64,000 nucleotides of DNA from Billgrantia gudaonensis (GTDB taxonomy: Bacteria; Pseudomonadota; Gammaproteobacteria; Pseudomonadales; Halomonadaceae). Position numbers and translations under genes: made by a program. Location: contig NZ_FNES01000004.1 in NCBI RefSeq assembly GCF_900100195.1, forward strand, positions 99,209-163,208, written 5' to 3'. Below, piece by piece: positions 45,784-54,388 of the stretch (the stretch's first letter is position 1; each line of letters opens with the position of its first letter). The notes under the pieces were generated by a model. The model had not been told where the DNA came from, searched no databases, and saw only the letters and a list, made by a program, of their open reading frames with translations.

Positions 45784-47415
45784 TCAGTGCGACGAACGCT
45801 CGAACTTGGGTGGCGTATCGAAGGTGTGCAAGGGCGCCGGACTGGGCACGCTCCACTCGAGATCCTCGGCGTGTTCCCAGGCCCGACCCGGCGCCTTGCG
45901 GCCGCCACGCACGCAAAGCACCACCACGGCCACGAAGAGCAGTTGAGAGGCGCCGAACATGAAGGCCCCCAGGCTCGCGACCAGATTGAAGTCGGCGAAC
46001 TGCAGCGCGTAGTCGGGAATGCGACGCGGCATGCCGGCCAGCCCCGAGAAGTGCATGGGGAAGAAGGTCAGGTTGACCCCGATCACCGACAACCAGAAAT
46101 GCCACTGCGCCAACCGCTCGTTGGGATAGTGGCCGGTCCACTTGGGCAACCAGTAATAGACGCCAGCCATGATGGCGAACACCGCCCCCGGCACCAGCAC
46201 GTAGTGGAAATGCGCCACGACGAAGTAGGTGTCGTGATACTGGAAGTCCGCCGGTGCGATGGCCAGCATCAGCCCCGAGAAACCGCCAATGGTGAACAGC
46301 ACCACGAAGGCCAGGGCGAAGAGCATCGGTGGCTCGAAGCTGATCGAGCCACGAAACAGCGTAGTGATCCAGTTGAAGACTTTTACCCCGGTCGGCACGG
46401 CGATCAACATGGTGCAGTACATGAAGAACAGCTCGGCGACCAACGGCAACCCCACCACGAACATGTGGTGCGCCCATACCAGGAAGGAGAGGATCGCAAT
46501 GGCTGCGGTGGCATACACCATGGAGGCATAACCGAACAGGCGCTTGCGGGCGAAGGTGGGGATGATCGCCGACACGATGCCGAACGCCGGCAGGATCATG
46601 ATGTACACCTCCGGGTGCCCGAAGAACCAGAACAGATGCTGGAAGAGCACCGGATCGCCGCCGCCAGCGGCATCGAAGAAGCTGGTACCGAAGTTGATGT
46701 CCATCAGCATCATGGTGATCACCCCCGCCAGCACCGGCATGACGGCGATGAGCAGGAAGGCGGTGATCAGCCAGGTCCACACGAACAGCGGCATGTCCAT
46801 CATGCGCATGCCCGGCGCCCGCATGTTGAGGATGGTGGCGATGATGTTGATCGCGCCCAGGATCGAACTGATGCCGGCAATGTGCAGCGACAGGATGAAG
46901 AAGGTAGTGGACGGCGGCCCATAGGTGGTGGAAAGCGGCGCGTAGAAGGTCCAGCCGAAGTTCGGGGCACCGCCCGGCATGAACAGCGTCGACAGCAGCA
47001 GCGTGAAGGCCACCGGCAACAGCCAGAAACTGAAGTTGTTGAGCCGCGGCAGCGCCATGTCCGGCGCGCCGATCTGCAACGGAATCATCCAGTTGGCCAG
47101 CCCGGTAAAGGCCGGCATCACGGCCGCGAACACCATGATCAGGCCGTGCATGGTGGTCATCTGATTGAAGAACTCGGGCTGCACGAGCTGCAGCCCTGGC
47201 TGGAACAGCTCGGCGCGAACCACCATGGCGAAGATGCCACCGACGAAGAACATCGTCAGCGAGAAGATCAGGTACAGCGTGCCGATCTCCTTGTGGTTGG
47301 TGGTCAGCAGCCAACGCATCAGGCCCTTGGGAGGAGCCTCGTGGGCATGGCCGTGACCGGCCGCTGCCGTCGTGCTCTGCTCCAGGGTGGGCTGGGGAGG
47401 TACCTTGGGCGCCAT
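45784..47415 (-). CDS. ctaD: Cytochrome c oxidase subunit I
   Basis: A 543-residue heme-copper oxidase subunit with about twelve helices. [14 protein letters not shown]-type [16 protein letters not shown] holds the cross-linked His-Tyr, [10 protein letters not shown] the CuB histidines, and [14 protein letters not shown] the heme ligands. It has a short N-terminal extension with HGHAHE. AGGAG lies seven bases upstream of the start. Confidence 0.96.
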   Translation of the reverse strand: MAPKVPPQPTLEQSTTAAAGHGHAHEAPPKGLMRWLLTTNHKEIGTLYLIFSLTMFFVGGIFAMVVRAELFQPGLQLVQPEFFNQMTTMHGLIMVFAAVMPAFTGLANWMIPLQIGAPDMALPRLNNFSFWLLPVAFTLLLSTLFMPGGAPNFGWTFYAPLSTTYGPPSTTFFILSLHIAGISSILGAINIIATILNMRAPGMRMMDMPLFVWTWLITAFLLIAVMPVLAGVITMMLMDINFGTSFFDAAGGGDPVLFQHLFWFFGHPEVYIMILPAFGIVSAIIPTFARKRLFGYASMVYATAAIAILSFLVWAHHMFVVGLPLVAELFFMYCTMLIAVPTGVKVFNWITTLFRGSISFEPPMLFALAFVVLFTIGGFSGLMLAIAPADFQYHDTYFVVAHFHYVLVPGAVFAIMAGVYYWLPKWTGHYPNERLAQWHFWLSVIGVNLTFFPMHFSGLAGMPRRIPDYALQFADFNLVASLGAFMFGASQLLFVAVVVLCVRGGRKAPGRAWEHAEDLEWSVPSPAPLHTFDTPPKFERSSH

Positions 47416-47464
47416 CGGGAAACTCCTGATTGTTCTATCGCATGAGGGGAACGTAAGGCACTGC

Positions 47465-48589
47465 TCAGTCGGACAGCAGCTCGGCGATTTCCGACGGTTG
47501 CACGGTGTCGCCGCTGTCGTTGCCCCAGGCGTTGCGTTCGTAAGTGATGACGGCAGCGATCTCCACGGGGTTCAGCGTGTTGCTGAACGCCGGCATGGCC
47601 GCTCCGGAGACCCCGTTGACCACGGTATCGATATGCCAGTCGCGATCATCCAGCATCTCCTGGTTGCCGGCCAGCGCCGGGAAGGCGGGCTCGTTGCCGG
47701 AGCCATCCTGCTGGTGGCAAGACACGCAAACCGCGTTGTAAACCTCTTCGCCGCGGGTCATCAGCTCGTCCATTTCCCATTCGCGGTCGATGCCCATGGC
47801 TTCCTGCTCGGCCGCCTCGCGGCGATCGGCGAGCCAGGTCTCGAACTCCTCCTCCTCCATGGCATGCACCACGATGGGCATGAAGGCATGGTCGACGCCG
47901 CACAACTCGGCGCACTGACCGCGATAAATGCCGGGCTCTTCGATGCGCACCCAGTTCTCGTTGATGAAGCCCGGTACGGTATCCTGTTTGATGGCCAGGT
48001 CCGGCACCCACCAGGAGTGGATCACGTCGTCGGAGGTGAATAGGAAGCGCACCTTCTGGCCGACCGGGAGCACCAGAGGCTCGTCGACCTCCAGTAGGTA
48101 ATTGGCGCTCTCATCGATGGGCTCTTCACCGCGAATCTGCGTGCGGGGAGTGGCCAGGTTGGAGGTCATGGCCACGTCTTCGCCGAGGTATTCGTAGCGC
48201 CAGCGCCACTGCTGACCGGTGACCATGACATCGAGATCGGCGTCGGAGGCGTCGTACATTTTCTTCAGGGTCGCCGTGGCGGGCACCGCCATGCCGATGA
48301 GGATGAGTAACGGGATTGCCGTCCATACCACTTCGACCAGCGTATGCTCGTGAAAGTTGGCCGCCTTGGCGCCCTTGGAGTGGCGATAGCGGAAGAGCGA
48401 ATAGAACATCACCCCGAACACGACCACACCGATCGCCACGCAGATCCAGAAGATGATCATGTGCAGGGAATAGATGTCACCGCTGAGTTCGGTGACACCC
48501 ACCGGCATGTTCCAACCGTTGGCCAGAGCCGTCTGGAGTGAGCCGGCAAAGAGTCCTCCCCCTGCCAGCCAGACGAGCAGAGTGCGCAT
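47465..48589 (-). CDS. ctaC: Cytochrome c oxidase subunit II with fused cytochrome c domain
   Basis: A 374-residue subunit. Signal sequence, two membrane helices, then a cupredoxin domain with the CuA site [12 protein letters not shown] near residue 212. A C-terminal class I cytochrome c domain adds the heme motif CVSCH near residue 290 with a Met ligand in AAMPAFSN. This caa3-type layout can receive electrons from its own heme. GGGAGG precedes the start. Confidence 0.95.
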   Translation of the reverse strand: MRTLLVWLAGGGLFAGSLQTALANGWNMPVGVTELSGDIYSLHMIIFWICVAIGVVVFGVMFYSLFRYRHSKGAKAANFHEHTLVEVVWTAIPLLILIGMAVPATATLKKMYDASDADLDVMVTGQQWRWRYEYLGEDVAMTSNLATPRTQIRGEEPIDESANYLLEVDEPLVLPVGQKVRFLFTSDDVIHSWWVPDLAIKQDTVPGFINENWVRIEEPGIYRGQCAELCGVDHAFMPIVVHAMEEEEFETWLADRREAAEQEAMGIDREWEMDELMTRGEEVYNAVCVSCHQQDGSGNEPAFPALAGNQEMLDDRDWHIDTVVNGVSGAAMPAFSNTLNPVEIAAVITYERNAWGNDSGDTVQPSEIAELLSD

Positions 48590-48647
48590 CGACGCCTCCC
48601 GATCATGTCATTGTCGTTGTCAGCGGCCCCGCGTGTCAGGGAACGGG

Positions 48648-48669
48648 GTTTCCCCAAGCTCGGGGAAAC
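48648..48669. other. Inverted repeat upstream of ctaC
   Basis: An eight-base-pair stem (GTTTCCCC / GGGGAAAC) around AAGCTC lies about 60 bases upstream of ctaC in a 187-base gap. It may be part of a leader or operator; no function can be assigned. Confidence 0.4.
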
Positions 48670-48776
48670 ATTAGCCACTGCTTTATCGATTATAGAAGGG
48701 GAATGCGGACCAGTCGTCAACCCTCGGCACGCTGACCAACGGGCCGATCAACGATCGAGCCCCGGCATGCGAGGGA

Positions 48777-48950
48777 TCAACGCGCCACCAACGCAGCGAC
48801 CAGCGCCACCAGCCCAACGAGCAGCAGCGCCATCGCCAATCCCACGGCGATGAAAAGCCCCGGCCTGCCCTGCTCGAAATCCTGGCGCCGCTGGCTCTCC
48901 TTCTGAACGCCGAAAAAGGCGGCCAGCACCGACTTGATCACATCCCACAT
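48777..48950 (-). CDS. DUF2970 small membrane protein
   Basis: A 57-residue protein: VIKSVLAAFFGVQKESQRRQDF followed by one transmembrane helix (LFIAVGLAMALLLVGLVALV). This matches DUF2970, of unknown function, often near respiratory genes. An upstream in-frame start has no better signal. Confidence 0.75.
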   Translation of the reverse strand: MWDVIKSVLAAFFGVQKESQRRQDFEQGRPGLFIAVGLAMALLLVGLVALVAALVAR

Positions 48951-49156
48951 GGGCCGCTTACCCCTCAACGGTAATACTGCGACAGCATGCCACAGAGAAA
49001 TCCAAACCACGACACCCGTGAACCTTGCGTCTCGTCAACGCCAGCGCCGAAAACGGCTCGACACCGGCAGCCAAGGTCGCTAGCTGTCCTATACTCAGGG
49101 TGATTGCCGACCCCTCAACCGCCGCTCGTACTCACGAGGAGGCCCAGGAGCCCGAG

Positions 49157-49513
49157 ATGAGCAACCGCAAGTCCGAATCCGGCGATGCGCTGGGCATGGA
49201 GTTGTCCGGCCCGATGATGGAATGGTGGACCCAGCAGTGGGTCCAGGGCGTCAATCCCATGGCACGCATCCAACTGGCCTGGATGCAGAGCGTATCCGAG
49301 GTGATGCAACAAGAAGCCCGTTTCCTCATGGCCATGGCCGATGCCAGTCGCCGGCTGGCCGAGTGCTACGACACCCATGCCGGCGACCCGGAGAAAATGG
49401 GCGAGTGCTACCGCAGCATCGCCAGCGAGATCGGCGACCACCACATGGAGCGCATGAAAACGGTAGCCGAGATGCCCAACGACTTCCGGCGTCGCATTTG
49501 GGAAGAAATCTGA
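49157..49513 (+). CDS. Small helical protein, phasin-like
   Basis: A 118-residue acidic helical protein: MMEWWTQQWVQGVNPMARIQ, then QLAWMQSVSEVMQQEARFLM. This recalls phasins (polyhydroxyalkanoate granule proteins), but the match is weak. AGGAG lies six bases before the start at 49157; upstream in-frame sequence is not coding. Confidence 0.55.
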   Translation: MSNRKSESGDALGMELSGPMMEWWTQQWVQGVNPMARIQLAWMQSVSEVMQQEARFLMAMADASRRLAECYDTHAGDPEKMGECYRSIASEIGDHHMERMKTVAEMPNDFRRRIWEEI

Positions 49514-49562
49514 CCCCCTTCGGCGACGCATCGAGTGTCTCGCTGCGTCGCCGCCCGCCTCT

Positions 49563-50291
49563 CTATAGCCCGAACAACGTCACGATCAGCGGCAGCAGGA
49601 AAGCGGTGAGCAAGCCCGTCACCCCCATGGCCAATCCCGAAAACGCACCGGCTACGGCACCGATGCGAGCAAAGGCGTGCGCCGTGCCGAAGCCATGGGC
49701 AGCCAATCCCAGCGTGAAGCCCTGAACGGCGGGGTCACGAATGCCCAGCAGCCGAAAGATGCCTGGCCCCAGTGCACAGCCGATGGATCCCGTCAACAGA
49801 ACCAGCCCCGCTGCCAGTGATGGAATTCCTCCAATCTGCTCGGCGATGCCCATGGCAATCGGCGAGGTGACCGAGCGCGGCGCCAGCGTCAGCAGGGTTT
49901 CCGGCTGCGCGCCCATCAGCATGGCCAGCCCTAGAGTGGAGCCCACGGCCGTCACGATGCCCACCCCACAGGCCAGTAGCAGCGGCCACAGTAGACGCCG
50001 AATCCGCTCGCGATGATCATACAGCGGAATCGCCAATGCCACGGTCGCCGGCCCCAGCAAAAAGTGGATGAACTGCGCCCCTTCGAAGTAGGTAGCGTAC
50101 TCAATGTCTGCCAGTAGCAGGAAGCCGATCAGCAGTGCGATGGCCAGCGTGACGGGGTGCACCAGCGGCGTGCCGCCCAGGGCGCGATTGATGCGCACCG
50201 CCACGAGGAAGGCGAGTAACGTGACCAGTAGCGAAAGCAGCGGATGACCGGAGAGATAGACCCACAGCTGGTCCAGCGGCACCACATTCAT
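49563..50291 (-). CDS. lrgB: LrgB/CidB-family membrane protein
   Basis: A 242-residue protein with several helices and the family signature TPIAMGIAEQIGGIPSLAAG (SVTSPIAMGI). It is paired with LrgA and thought to modulate murein hydrolase export and cell lysis, or metabolite export, in other bacteria. Its start overlaps the lrgA stop (ATGA). Confidence 0.85.
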   Translation of the reverse strand: MNVVPLDQLWVYLSGHPLLSLLVTLLAFLVAVRINRALGGTPLVHPVTLAIALLIGFLLLADIEYATYFEGAQFIHFLLGPATVALAIPLYDHRERIRRLLWPLLLACGVGIVTAVGSTLGLAMLMGAQPETLLTLAPRSVTSPIAMGIAEQIGGIPSLAAGLVLLTGSIGCALGPGIFRLLGIRDPAVQGFTLGLAAHGFGTAHAFARIGAVAGAFSGLAMGVTGLLTAFLLPLIVTLFGL

Positions 50292-50650
50292 GGTTCACCT
50301 CTCGCGCTGCGGCGACGCTGCGAACGCTGCAACACCCAGCCCGTCACTGCCAGCGTCAGTGCCGTGGAGCCGACCAGGGTCACCCCGATGGGCACCAAGT
50401 CCATGCCGATCAAGCGTGCATGGACCATCAGCCCAACGCCAGCCGGCACGAATAGCAAGGTCAGGTAGCGCAGCAACCCCTCTCCGGTCTGCCTCAGGCT
50501 CGCCGGCACCTGGCCACGCACGATCAACCCCACCAGCAGGATGACCATGCCCAGCACCGGCCCTGGGACCGGCATCGCCAAACCGCGTGCCAGCAGCTCG
50601 CCGGCGAACTGACAGGCCAACAGCACGCTCATCCCCATGATCAATGGCAC
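50288..50650 (-). CDS. lrgA: LrgA/CidA-family holin-like protein
   Basis: A 120-residue membrane protein with about four helices; VPLIMGMSVLLACQFAGELL begins the product and MPVPGPVLGMVILLVGLI is the conserved P-x-P-G-x-x-x-G stretch. I choose GTG at 50650, which has GGGAGG five bases upstream, over later ATGs. It is coupled with lrgB. Confidence 0.82.
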   Translation of the reverse strand: MPLIMGMSVLLACQFAGELLARGLAMPVPGPVLGMVILLVGLIVRGQVPASLRQTGEGLLRYLTLLFVPAGVGLMVHARLIGMDLVPIGVTLVGSTALTLAVTGWVLQRSQRRRSARGEP

Positions 50651-50894
50651 GGCACCCTCCCTGCCCCGCTCGACTCCATGGAGGCCTTTCGCCCCACGCT
50701 CCAAACCATGATAAAGCAGCCGACACCGCCCTTCACGACGCGATTGCCTCGAGGCCGGACCACCGCCATGGCCGAAAACGCAACCTCTTGAAGGCAATAC
50801 GCAACCGGGGCTTTTCATTTGCCTGCGAAGGCGCTAGTATACGCCTCGTTCTCGCGGCCCAGCGGAGGTTGGGCGAGGTATCAGCGGGAGACGT

Positions 50895-50971
50895 CGGAGC
50901 GTGGCGCAGCTTGGTAGCGCGTTGCAATGGGGTTGCAAAGGTCGCAGGTTCGAATCCTGTCGCTCCGACCA
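50895..50971 (+). tRNA. tRNA-Pro (anticodon GGG)
   Basis: A 77-base cloverleaf with CCA encoded. Acceptor stem CGGAGCG / CGCTCCG, D arm GCGC-loop-GCGC, anticodon stem TTGCA / TGCAA with loop ATGGGGT, and T arm with GGTTCGAATCC. The GGG anticodon reads CCC/CCU proline codons. Confidence 0.95.
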
Positions 50972-50980
50972 AAATCATGA

Positions 50981-51018
50981 AAAACCGCCGCTTACGGGTC
51001 ATGCCGAGCGGCGGTTTT
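50981..51018 (+). terminator. Intrinsic terminator of tRNA-Pro
   Basis: A 12-base-pair stem (AAAACCGCCGCT / AGCGGCGGTTTT) with a loop of about 14 bases follows the tRNA by nine bases and ends in TTTT. Confidence 0.85.
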
Positions 51019-51224
51019 GGTGTGCGCGCAAGGAGTGCCGGCGTCTGTCACGCTCCCCCCTCGGACCGGAAGCGCTGCCCTATCCCCCATTAGACCGCCA
51101 CTGGCTCTCAAGAAACGGCATGCCCTGCCGATAGCATTTCCGGCCGCGGTAGACCTTGGGCACGGTGTACGACCCACGGTCATGCGGCCGACGTAACAGG
51201 AAACGCATCTCATAAGGACATCGC

Positions 51225-52019
51225 ATGCTATCGCGAACCAAACTGGCGGGTATCAGCGCTTCATGCCTGCTGCTCAGCGGCTGTTCAGCCACCATGATGG
51301 GCACCAATCTAGTCCCCGAGCGCAACGAATTCGCAGCGCTGGATCATGCCCCCACCGTTACCTACCAACTCCCCAACGCCATTGAGGATATCGAGCGGCT
51401 AGGCCTCGAATCCATCGAACGGCTTCAGGGTTCCCAATCCAATCGCCGCGCCCTGGGCATCAAGGTCGAAGACGCTCCTGAAGCCGATCAACTAACGGTC
51501 ACTGCCTACGAACAGAACATCTCGTCCGCGGGAATGCGCCTCTCTCGTTCGATCAACGAGTATCGGGTTGCCTACCAGATCGAAGGTGAAACGGTGACAC
51601 TGACGCCTACCGAGAGCCGCACCCACCAGGACGGCCTGGTCCTGCCCATCCCGGTACCTGAATTCAGCCCACAGGACGTCGCAACGTTTCTCTCCACCAT
51701 CAAGGGCACGCTGCAGGTCACGGCAGAATCCCCCTTCCCCGCCGAAGCGATCAACGCCAATTTCCGGCGCTTGATGGACCGGGAAGCCTATGGTCGCTTC
51801 CGCAGCAACGGCGATGAACGCACCTTCCGCAACGTCTACTTCACCGAAGTGGAAGGCGCCGACGTGCGCCTGAAGGTGGACGTCTACCCCTACCGAGACG
51901 GCACCCAGGCCGACATCGAGGCGACCTACTACACCAAAGGCGACGGCACCGCTCCCATCGTTATCGAAGAGATCGAAGAGCGTATCTCCGATGCGGTTTC
52001 CGATGTGGTTAACGCCTGA
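51225..52019 (+). CDS. Hypothetical outer-membrane-type lipoprotein
   Basis: A 264-residue lipoprotein with signal ISASCLLLSGCSA (lipobox LSGC, Cys20). The rest is a soluble, alternating domain with no family I recognise; VNEYRVAYQIEGETVTLTP-type strands suggest a beta-rich fold. AAGGACATCGC precedes the start. It is the last clearly chromosomal gene before the patchwork region. Confidence 0.65.
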   Translation: MLSRTKLAGISASCLLLSGCSATMMGTNLVPERNEFAALDHAPTVTYQLPNAIEDIERLGLESIERLQGSQSNRRALGIKVEDAPEADQLTVTAYEQNISSAGMRLSRSINEYRVAYQIEGETVTLTPTESRTHQDGLVLPIPVPEFSPQDVATFLSTIKGTLQVTAESPFPAEAINANFRRLMDREAYGRFRSNGDERTFRNVYFTEVEGADVRLKVDVYPYRDGTQADIEATYYTKGDGTAPIVIEEIEERISDAVSDVVNA

Positions 52020-52133
52020 TGGCTTGCGCAGCTGGAGGCAGCCCGCCTTCAGCTGCGGCTGCCGGTGTCTGCGACCTGAAGCGGGCGAGCGCAAAGGGCG
52101 CTACGTAGGCATACACCCGCTCGCCGCCTAGCC

Positions 52134-52373
52134 TTACGCCACCCGCCGCTCAAAGACATCCCGCGCCGCCTGCATGCCTCTCAGGTGACGTGCCTCGTGG
52201 ATGGTGAAGCATAGAAGTAAGGCTGGCGGACGTACCCACGGCACTGCCGAAGCGCTTGGGCAGCGAAACCTCATCCCGCAGCACGAAGACCAGTCGACGG
52301 GCTTCCTCGTCCGCACTAAGTTCGCGGATGCGGCTCATGGCACCCTTCACGGGTTCGTGGGCGACCTGGCCAT
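52134..52373 (-). pseudogene. Rpn/PD-(D/E)XK transposase-nuclease remnant joined to a RAYT 3' end
   Basis: On the minus strand, 52265-52371 encodes the end of a recombination-promoting nuclease-type protein (AHEPVKGAMSRIRELSADEE, then ARRLVFVLRDEV). It runs directly into a frame-shifted RAYT-type 3' tail (RFGSAVGTSASLT, then in another frame HLRGMQAARDVFERRVA). No complete gene is present. Both families are mobile-element proteins, so this is a composite scar. Confidence 0.6.
52136..52264 (-). repeat. RAYT-tail repeat copy R1
   Basis: First of three copies of a ~100-130-base segment starting ACGCCACCCGCCGCTC on the plus strand. It contains the decayed codons for the RAYT C-terminus (RHLRGMQAARDVFERRVA). 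R1 is the most diverged copy but the full-length match extends to the GGGCAGC end seen in R3. Confidence 0.8.
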
Positions 52374-52392
52374 GGTACCCCCCCCCCTGTCA

Positions 52393-52692
52393 TCATGCAG
52401 CGGGCTCTTCGTGTGGGCGCGCTGTCAAATCCACGCCCAACGCACGCATCACCGCAAGCATGGTTTTTAGCGTCGGATTGCCTTGCTCGCTGAACGAACG
52501 ATAAAGCTGCTCACGGGAGAGTCCGGTTTCGCGAGCTAACTCCGTCATACCTTTGGCACGAGCCACCACGCCCATTGCCCTGGCAATGTAGGCAGAATCT
52601 CCGGTTTCCAGCGCATCGGCAAGGAACACGGCAATGGCTTGCTCACTCTCCAGCGCTGCTGCCGGATCGTAGTCGTAAATCTTATCGTTCAT
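52393..52692 (-). CDS. Antitoxin of a HigBA/RelE-type module (TA1)
   Basis: A 99-residue antidote with an XRE-type helix-turn-helix: KGMTELARETGLSREQLYRSF, then NPTLKTMLAVMRALGVDL. It matches the putative addiction-module antidote family. The start at 52692 overlaps the toxin's original stop as ATGA once the toxin frame is restored. It lies about 20 bases upstream of the Rpn/R1 scar. Confidence 0.78.
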   Translation of the reverse strand: MNDKIYDYDPAAALESEQAIAVFLADALETGDSAYIARAMGVVARAKGMTELARETGLSREQLYRSFSEQGNPTLKTMLAVMRALGVDLTARPHEEPAA

Positions 52693-52990
52693 GATACCTC
52701 CCACTGTGCTGCCAGGCGCTGTGCAGTCTCGATATCGCTGTGCTGGGTGCTTTTATCGCCACCACACAGGGGAGGATGAGGATCTCGTCGCCGCGCTGCT
52801 TGAAGTAAACGCGATACCCTGGACCGTGATGTATGCGTAGCTCGCTAACGCCTTGCCCTACGGGCTTCACATCACCTGGCAATCCGTTAGCCAACCGGAA
52901 AACACAGGCCGCAATCAGGGCCTTGGCACGCTGATCACGCAGCTTGCGCTCCCATTTTCGGTAGGTATCCGTTTGTTTGATATCAAGCAT
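52689..52990 (-). pseudogene. Frameshifted RelE/ParE-family toxin (TA1)
   Basis: The toxin begins MLDIKQTDTYRKWERKLRDQ and reaches LRIHHGPGYRVYFKQRGDEI in frame, then drifts to a non-family tail. Removing one TG from the TGTGTGG run at about 52763-52768 restores the family tail (CGGDKSTQHSDIETAQ, then RLAAQWEVS) and a stop overlapping the antitoxin start. A two-base insertion therefore explains the break. As sequenced, the open frame runs on to 52682. The toxin is probably inactive, with an intact antitoxin. Confidence 0.72.
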
Positions 52991-53039
52991 GGCCCAAGTG
53001 TAGTTTTTAAACTACAAAGACGCAAGGCAAGCCAATATC

Positions 53040-53142
53040 AAGCCACCCGCCGCTCGAACACCTTCCGCGCCGCTCGCATGCCTCTCAGATGCCGCGCCTG
53101 GCGGGCAGCGCAGCGGGCGGTGAGACTGGCGGGTGTGCTCAC
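53040..53142 (-). repeat. RAYT-tail repeat copy R2
   Basis: Second copy, in the same orientation as R1 and R3. It encodes TPASLTARCAARQARHLRGM and MRAARKVFERRVA without any upstream transposase sequence. It begins 20 bases after the TA2 antitoxin stop. Confidence 0.85.
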
Positions 53143-53161
53143 CAAGGGTGGAGAGTGCGCT

Positions 53162-53452
53162 TTATGCCAGATCACGCAGTGCTTCAGGGTGCTTTTCAGC
53201 CACTCGAAGCAAAGTACGTGCGGTACCAGTGGGCTCGCGGCGACCCTGCTCCCAGCCACGCAGCGTACCAAGGCTTACATCCAGCAAGTCAGCGAACTCC
53301 TTTTGCGAAAGCCCCATTCGATGGCGCACCTCAGCCGCTTTCGGCACCTCTACCTGAGTCACGCGAGCCGCTTCGCCACGCTTCATCTGGCGTACTGACT
53401 CCAGCAACTTGTTACCCAGCTCTTCACCGGTCATGACATCGGCGTCACGCAT
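53162..53452 (-). CDS. Antitoxin of TA2 (HigA/XRE family)
   Basis: A 96-residue helix-turn-helix antitoxin. HTH: EVRHRMGLSQKEFADLLDVS and LGTLRGWEQGRREPTG. The start at 53452 overlaps the toxin end by eight bases, giving toxin-first order typical of HigBA. It should bind its own promoter region and neutralise the adjacent toxin. Confidence 0.83.
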   Translation of the reverse strand: MRDADVMTGEELGNKLLESVRQMKRGEAARVTQVEVPKAAEVRHRMGLSQKEFADLLDVSLGTLRGWEQGRREPTGTARTLLRVAEKHPEALRDLA

Positions 53453-53759
53453 CGTCGAGCGCCTCCTTGATCTGCCTGAGGATAGGGGCCGGGATATCGC
53501 CCCGGACGGACTTGGCATAGATCACCAGCAGCCAGATCTTCCCATTCGCCAAGCGGTTATAGTGAATCACTCGTACACCGCCGCGCTTACCGCTATTCTC
53601 CCGCTGCCAACGCACCTTGCGGCAACCACCAGAGCCAGGAATCACAGGACCCGCCTCAGGGTTCATCGCCAGCCATTCATAAAACTCGCCTCGTTCGTCC
53701 TCATCCCAGAGAGCGTCGGCGTCCTTGGTGAATATTTCGGTTTCGGCGATGGGGTACAT
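53445..53759 (-). CDS. RelE/HigB-family toxin of TA2
   Basis: A 104-residue toxin: IFTKDADALWDEDERGEFYEW, GPVIPGSGGCRKVRW, then GKRGGVRVIHYN and KIWLLVIYAKS. All the RelE-family positions I can place are intact, so this module looks functional. Such toxins usually cleave mRNA or block translation. Confidence 0.83.
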   Translation of the reverse strand: MYPIAETEIFTKDADALWDEDERGEFYEWLAMNPEAGPVIPGSGGCRKVRWQRENSGKRGGVRVIHYNRLANGKIWLLVIYAKSVRGDIPAPILRQIKEALDDA

Positions 53760-53851
53760 GCCTCAAAGGTACGTCATTGACGCACACAAAGCAACACGAA
53801 GTCACACGTTCCGGCCGCGTTGACACCAAGAAGCTGTTCGGGCCAACCGGC

Positions 53852-54241
53852 TCACGCCACCCGCCGCTCGAACACCTCCCGCGCCGCTCGCATGCCTCTC
53901 AAATGCCGCGCCTGGCGGGCAGCGCAGCGAGCGGTGAGGCTGGCCGGCGTACCCACGGCGCTGCCAAAGCGCTTGAGCAGCGTGGTGGAGGCGGCGATGA
54001 AGGTCTCAGGCTCGATGTTCAGACGCTCCAGCAGCTTGGGTACCCGCTCGCGCATGGCGCCGCGCTTGTCGGGGCGCTGGCAGCGGCCGGTGGTCTCGAC
54101 CAACTCCAGATACTCCTCGAAGGCGAGAGGAATGGCGTTGGAGAGCTGTGCCGTGGCATCGAAGGGCATCAAGGGTTGAAGCGGCAGTGAGTCGCACCAA
54201 GCCAGCACGCTGGCTGCCGCGGGCGGTGCCGCTTCGTCCAT
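53852..54241 (-). pseudogene. N-terminally truncated RAYT/IS200-like transposase
   Basis: The C-terminal ~125 residues of a REP-associated (COG1943-like) transposase: NAIPLAFEEYLELVETTGRC, then KRGAMRERVPKLLERLNIEP. The catalytic Y1-HUH region, which should precede it, is missing, and sequence upstream of 54242 shows no homology. Its last ~45 codons are the R3 repeat. Confidence 0.65.
53854..53985 (-). repeat. RAYT-tail repeat copy R3
   Basis: Third and least altered copy, still attached to its transposase fragment (KRFGSAVGTPASLTARC, then HLRGMRAAREVFERRVA). It is the reference for R1 and R2, so the repeat is native to the transposase 3' end rather than a separate element. Confidence 0.85.
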
Positions 54242-54388
54242 CCAACTGCAATCCGTCCATTACCACACCGAGCAGGCCTCTACTTACCGGATTGCAACCA
54301 TACGCCATCTGACATAATCACCTTCAGGAATGACTGCTTACGCACTCAAGCCCAGCGGTAGCGTGCGCAAACGACAAGGCAAATGGGA

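Noticed and set aside
45748-47445. 565-codon open frame opposite ctaD
   Set aside because: It is the mirror of a conserved oxidase gene in a G+C-rich genome; charged low-complexity product with no recognisable domain.
52134-54241. Chromosomal integron cassette array
   Set aside because: The repeats encode a transposase C-terminus, lack attC-type core sites (GTTRRRY), and no integron integrase is present.
52020-54388. CRISPR array in the repeat-rich region
   Set aside because: Only three long, partly coding copies separated by genes; no short regular repeat-spacer pattern and no cas genes.
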